The notes beneath the pieces were generated by a model. It searched no databases. It was not told the origin of the DNA and worked only from the letters and a program-made list of their open reading frames with translations. From Paenibacillus cremeus (GTDB taxonomy: Bacteria > Bacillota > Bacilli > Paenibacillales > NBRC-103111), in assembly GCF_007786445.1 (NCBI RefSeq), contig NZ_VNJI01000001.1, forward strand, positions 124,001-188,000: DNA of 64,000 nt. Direction: 5' to 3'. The position numbers and the translations under genes were made by a program. Of the stretch, positions 61,215-64,000 are shown in pieces (position 1 is the first letter of the stretch; each line of letters opens with the position of its first letter).

Positions 61215-63059
61215 TTAGCGGATGGCCACCTTATAGGTGCGCAGCCAAGTATCGACTTGGGCTAAATAAGCGAAGAGCTGAGGGCCGGTCATGAGCTGGC
61301 CGAACCATGGGAGGTTGAATTGGCCGTTGTCGTTTTCGGCGAGCGCTCGGATTTTGGCCACATCGATAAACTGCAGCAGCGGCGACGAGCTGTCGTTTAG
61401 AATCTCGAGGACCCACGAACGGACCGCAGCCAAATAGTTCGGGTTGTGCGTTTTCGGATATGGGCTTTTCTTGCGAGTCAGCACATCTTCCGGCAGCACG
61501 CCGCGAAGCGCTTTGCGCAAAATGCCCTTTTCCCGATCGCCGGCCGTTTTGACCTCCCAAGGGATGTTCCAGACGTACTCCACTAAGCGGTGGTCGCAGA
61601 ACGGAACGCGTACCTCGAGCCCGACCGCCATGCTCATCCGGTCCTTCCGGTCAAGCAGCGTCGGCATGAACCGCGTAATGTTGAGGTAAGACATTTCCCT
61701 CATGCGGTTCTGCTGCGCATTTTCGCCGGCCAGCCGCGGCACCTCGGACAGCGCTTGACGATAGCGCTCCTGCACGTACTGCTCCGGCTTCACCCAATCG
61801 ATCAGCTCGGGAGACAGCAGATTCACCCGATCGCGGGTCGCGAGCGCCCAAGGGAACGTCTGCGCGTTCAGCGACTCCTCCCGGTGAAACCACGGATAGC
61901 CGCCGAAGATTTCGTCCGCCGCTTCGCCGGAAATCGCCACCGTGGCCTCCTTCTTGATTTCACGGCAGAACAAATACAGCGACCCGTCCACGTCGGCCAT
62001 GCCGGGCATGTCGCGGGCGTAGACGCCGGTCTTCAGCGCCTCTACGAGCTCGGGGGTATCGAACTCAAACGAATGGTGCACCGTGCCCAGATGCTCCGTC
62101 ATTCGTTTAATCCACGGCGCGTCGGAGTTCGGCTGGAACACGTTAGCTTTAAAATGCTTATCGTTGTCTACATAGTCAATAGAGTATGTGTGCAGTGTGC
62201 CAAGCCCTAGCTCATTGTAATATTGGGCGGCAAACGAGGTCAGCGCGCTGGAATCCAGCCCGCCGGACAGCAGCGTGCAAATGGGTACGTCGGAAGCGAG
62301 CTGGCGAATGACCGTATCCTTCAGCAGATCATGAACCTTGGCGGCAGTCGTTTCGACATCATCCTCGTGCGGCTTGCTCTCGAGCTTCCAGTACGCCCGG
62401 ATCTGAATCCCGTTGGCATCCATCAGCATGCAGTGGCCAGGCTTCAGCTCGCTTAAATTTTTGTACACCCCGTGTCCTGGCGTGCGCGCCGGTCCCACGG
62501 CAAAAATTTCGGCGAGACCCTCGCCGCTGATTTGCGCGGGGAAGTCGGGATGTGCCAAAATCGCTTTCGGCTCGGAGCCGAACAAGAGCCGGCCGTCCTG
62601 ATAAGAATAAAAGAACGGCTTCACGCCAAGCCGGTCCCGCACCAGAAAGAGCGACTGCTCCTCATCGTTCCAGACAGCAAAGGCGAAGATGCCGTTCAAA
62701 CGGTCCACGCATGCCCGGCCCCATTCGATATAAGAGGCCAGGAGCACCTCGGTATCGCAGGTGGTTTGAAACTTGTGGCCCCGCAGCTCCAGCTCCTTTT
62801 TCAGCTCTGGGGCGTTATAAAGCTCGCCGTTATAGACGATCGCGAACGTATTCTCGCCGGCTTTACGGATCATCGGCTGTGCGCCGTTAGCCGGGTCCAT
62901 GACGCTGAGGCGGCGATGGCCGAGGGCGCAGCGGGGGGTAATCCAGGTTCCGGAGGCATCGGGACCGCGAAGGGAGAGCGTCTCCGTCATATTTTCAAGA
63001 ATGGACGGAAACTGGGTTAAGTCTTTGTGCCAATCAATCCATCCAGTAATTCCACACAT
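61215..63059 (-). CDS. asnB: asparagine synthetase, glutamine-hydrolysing
   Basis: 614 residues. It makes asparagine from aspartate, glutamine and ATP. The start is placed so that Cys is residue 2 (MCGITGWIDW), the nucleophile of the N-terminal glutaminase domain; RGPDASG, GHRRLSV and YNGELYN complete that domain. The synthetase domain starts near 235 with the ATP loop SGGLDSSAL. AGAGAGGATGAAGG lies before ATG 63059. The length matches B. subtilis AsnO, the sporulation-linked paralogue, but I cannot separate AsnO from AsnB here. Confidence 0.92.
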   Translation of the reverse strand: MCGITGWIDWHKDLTQFPSILENMTETLSLRGPDASGTWITPRCALGHRRLSVMDPANGAQPMIRKAGENTFAIVYNGELYNAPELKKELELRGHKFQTTCDTEVLLASYIEWGRACVDRLNGIFAFAVWNDEEQSLFLVRDRLGVKPFFYSYQDGRLLFGSEPKAILAHPDFPAQISGEGLAEIFAVGPARTPGHGVYKNLSELKPGHCMLMDANGIQIRAYWKLESKPHEDDVETTAAKVHDLLKDTVIRQLASDVPICTLLSGGLDSSALTSFAAQYYNELGLGTLHTYSIDYVDNDKHFKANVFQPNSDAPWIKRMTEHLGTVHHSFEFDTPELVEALKTGVYARDMPGMADVDGSLYLFCREIKKEATVAISGEAADEIFGGYPWFHREESLNAQTFPWALATRDRVNLLSPELIDWVKPEQYVQERYRQALSEVPRLAGENAQQNRMREMSYLNITRFMPTLLDRKDRMSMAVGLEVRVPFCDHRLVEYVWNIPWEVKTAGDREKGILRKALRGVLPEDVLTRKKSPYPKTHNPNYLAAVRSWVLEILNDSSSPLLQFIDVAKIRALAENDNGQFNLPWFGQLMTGPQLFAYLAQVDTWLRTYKVAIR

Positions 63060-63374
63060 AGCCTTCATCCTCTCTGGTCAAAAATCGGCGAGTTGGCAAC
63101 AATAGAAAGACAAGCCTTGCAGTCAGTCGGCTGCATGATGATACAGGGTATGCGCCCATGGCATTGAAAATGTCTGTCCGTTCGGCAGCGCGGCTGAAAA
63201 ACTTGGCGAATAAATGGACAAACGGTCGAAGAAAAGTTACACTATCAGATGGGACCGTTGGAAACATTTACACAAAGACTTAGGAACCATGTATAGAAAA
63301 GGCTGGTTTTGTCCAACTCTAACCGTAACAGAGCGCGATACTGGCAGCCGATGAATCGAAAGGTGGTCACATTT
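63060..63374. other. divergent intergenic region
   Basis: Between asnB and the small gene downstream. I see no riboswitch, T-box or strong hairpin and no convincing gene. A reverse-strand frame at 63034-63267 overlaps the asnB start and has no family features. Confidence 0.4.
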
Positions 63375-63716
63375 ATGAAGAAAGCTATTTACGAGCAGCA
63401 AAAGGAATATAAAGAAGCGAAAGAGCACTTCGAGACCGTGAATAAAGAGTTCGAGAAGAAGCTGGCCGCCACCAAGAAGCTGGGTACAGTAAACCAGGAA
63501 TCGATGGAGCAGCTAGTTGAAAATACAGGTCTTCACGACGCGCTGAACCGCCTGGGCGCTGCCGAAGCGGCGCTGCTGAAGTGGTCTCACGAGATGATCC
63601 AGAACGAGAAGGATTATCTGCAAAATAAAGATGCCGTTGACCGGATGTACGCCTTTATCGACAAAAACCCGTACATCAAATCGCAGCTCATTCAAGCCGC
63701 GATGAAAATGGACTAA
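63375..63716 (+). CDS. small charged helical protein
   Basis: 113 residues, no family recognised. Highly charged and helical throughout (YEQQKEYKEAKEHFETVNKE; AAEAALLKWSHEMIQNEKDY), probably a coiled coil. ATG 63375 follows AAAGGTGG at about nine bases; ATG 63352 is an alternative. A terminator follows, so it is a single-gene unit. No neighbouring hint of function. Confidence 0.7.
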   Translation: MKKAIYEQQKEYKEAKEHFETVNKEFEKKLAATKKLGTVNQESMEQLVENTGLHDALNRLGAAEAALLKWSHEMIQNEKDYLQNKDAVDRMYAFIDKNPYIKSQLIQAAMKMD

Positions 63717-63732
63717 TCCAGCGTAACGCATC

Positions 63733-63758
63733 CCCGAAACCATTGTTTCGGGTTTTTT
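63733..63758 (+). terminator. terminator of the small charged gene
   Basis: CCCGAAAC, CATT loop, GTTTCGGG, TTTTTT. Confidence 0.93.
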
Positions 63759-63821
63759 CTTTTGGCTGCATCCGTAGGGCGAAGCGTTTTCAATTCGCCG
63801 GACGGACGCTAATGTCAAATT

Positions 63822-63850
63822 TTGCTTTCAACGTGTATTTCGGGTACACT
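63822..63850 (+). promoter_or_regulatory. candidate sigma-A promoter of the last gene
   Basis: TTGCTT (63822-63827), 17-nt spacer, TACACT (63845-63850). Confidence 0.5.
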
Positions 63851-63889
63851 GGCTTTCATAGAAGTGGTTTGCAGGAAAGGCGGTGTTTT

Positions 63890-64000
63890 ATGATGGAACA
63901 GCCGAATGATAACGTGATTCTTTTCCCGAAAACCGTCGAGTACTACCAGTTCGAGCTGACCCGGCTGCTGGAAGCGGAGCGGTATAGCGAAGCGATTCAG
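63890..64000 (+). CDS. start of a possible TPR-type protein (3' end outside window)
   Basis: Only 37 residues are visible: MMEQPNDNVILFPK, then YYQFELTRLLEAERYSEAIQ. The last part looks like the first helix pair of a tetratricopeptide-type repeat. ATG follows AAAGGCGG with a sigma-A-like promoter upstream. The rest of the gene lies beyond base 64000, so the family cannot be fixed. Confidence 0.6.
   Translation, partial: MMEQPNDNVILFPKTVEYYQFELTRLLEAERYSEAIQ

Noticed and set aside
63034..63267. Minus-strand frame upstream of asnB
   Set aside because: It overlaps the asnB start and its ribosome binding site and shows no family features.
63060..63374. A T-box leader for asnB
   Set aside because: The conserved T-box sequence and the specifier-loop/antiterminator layout are not seen.

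Overview
The window looks like a chromosomal segment of a spore-forming Firmicute of the Paenibacillaceae (Paenibacillus-like). Reasons seen in the sequence: strong GGAGG-type ribosome binding sites with frequent TTG and GTG starts, a GerE protein that I recognise as near-colinear with the Bacillus subtilis one, GerM, a Ger(x)C-type lipoprotein, a KimA-type potassium transporter, GlpP/GlpK/GlpD, a FapR-like operator and a ZTP riboswitch. I saw no rRNA, tRNA, CRISPR array, transposase or prophage genes.

Positions 1-30350 form a large surface-polysaccharide / glycosylation locus. It opens with the 3' part of a giant gene made of about 99 in-frame 30-bp repeats (decapeptides of the VTTEKLADGA type), ending in a WIAG-like tail domain. 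Next comes a dTDP-L-rhamnose operon in the B. subtilis spsI-J-K-L order, then a reverse-strand YheC/D ATP-grasp gene, then a UDP-sugar operon (epimerase, UDP-glucose dehydrogenase, UDP-xylose synthase, GalU), then an array of glycosyltransferases, DUF707 proteins and methyltransferases, and finally a GDP-mannose to GDP-rhamnose set (Gmd, Rmd, mannose-1-phosphate guanylyltransferase) and three small helical proteins. Many of the enzymes carry strongly Arg/Lys-rich tails. Candidate sigma-K promoter elements (CATANNNTA) lie ahead of several units, and GerE is encoded further on. My inference is a mother-cell-expressed system that builds rhamnose/xylose-containing glycans on the spore surface, with the Thr/Ser-rich repeat protein as a plausible scaffold or acceptor.

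Positions 30500-41300 carry housekeeping and envelope functions: a ferritin-like protein, FabH behind a FapR box, a Na+/H+ antiporter, a Uma2 protein, a NarL-type two-component pair, a YcnI-like copper protein, a secreted CAP protein, MscL with a zinc ribbon next to KimA, and GerE.

Positions 41280-42260 hold a HEPN/nucleotidyltransferase toxin-antitoxin-like pair bounded by two copies of a 60-bp terminator-like direct repeat. Positions 42390-49500 hold a ZTP riboswitch driving a FolD-cyclodeaminase fusion, an acetyltransferase, a hydrolase and the glp genes.

Positions 49900-52650 hold two adjacent DGQHR (DndB-like) proteins with no other dnd genes, followed by an array of five degenerate palindromes. 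The rest (52800-64000) carries a ROK regulator, a methyltransferase, a metallo-beta-lactamase-fold hydrolase, a GerC-like lipoprotein, a second lipoprotein, a YutG/PgpA-like protein, GerM, RNase PH, an XTP/dITP pyrophosphatase, asparagine synthetase, a small charged protein and the start of another gene.
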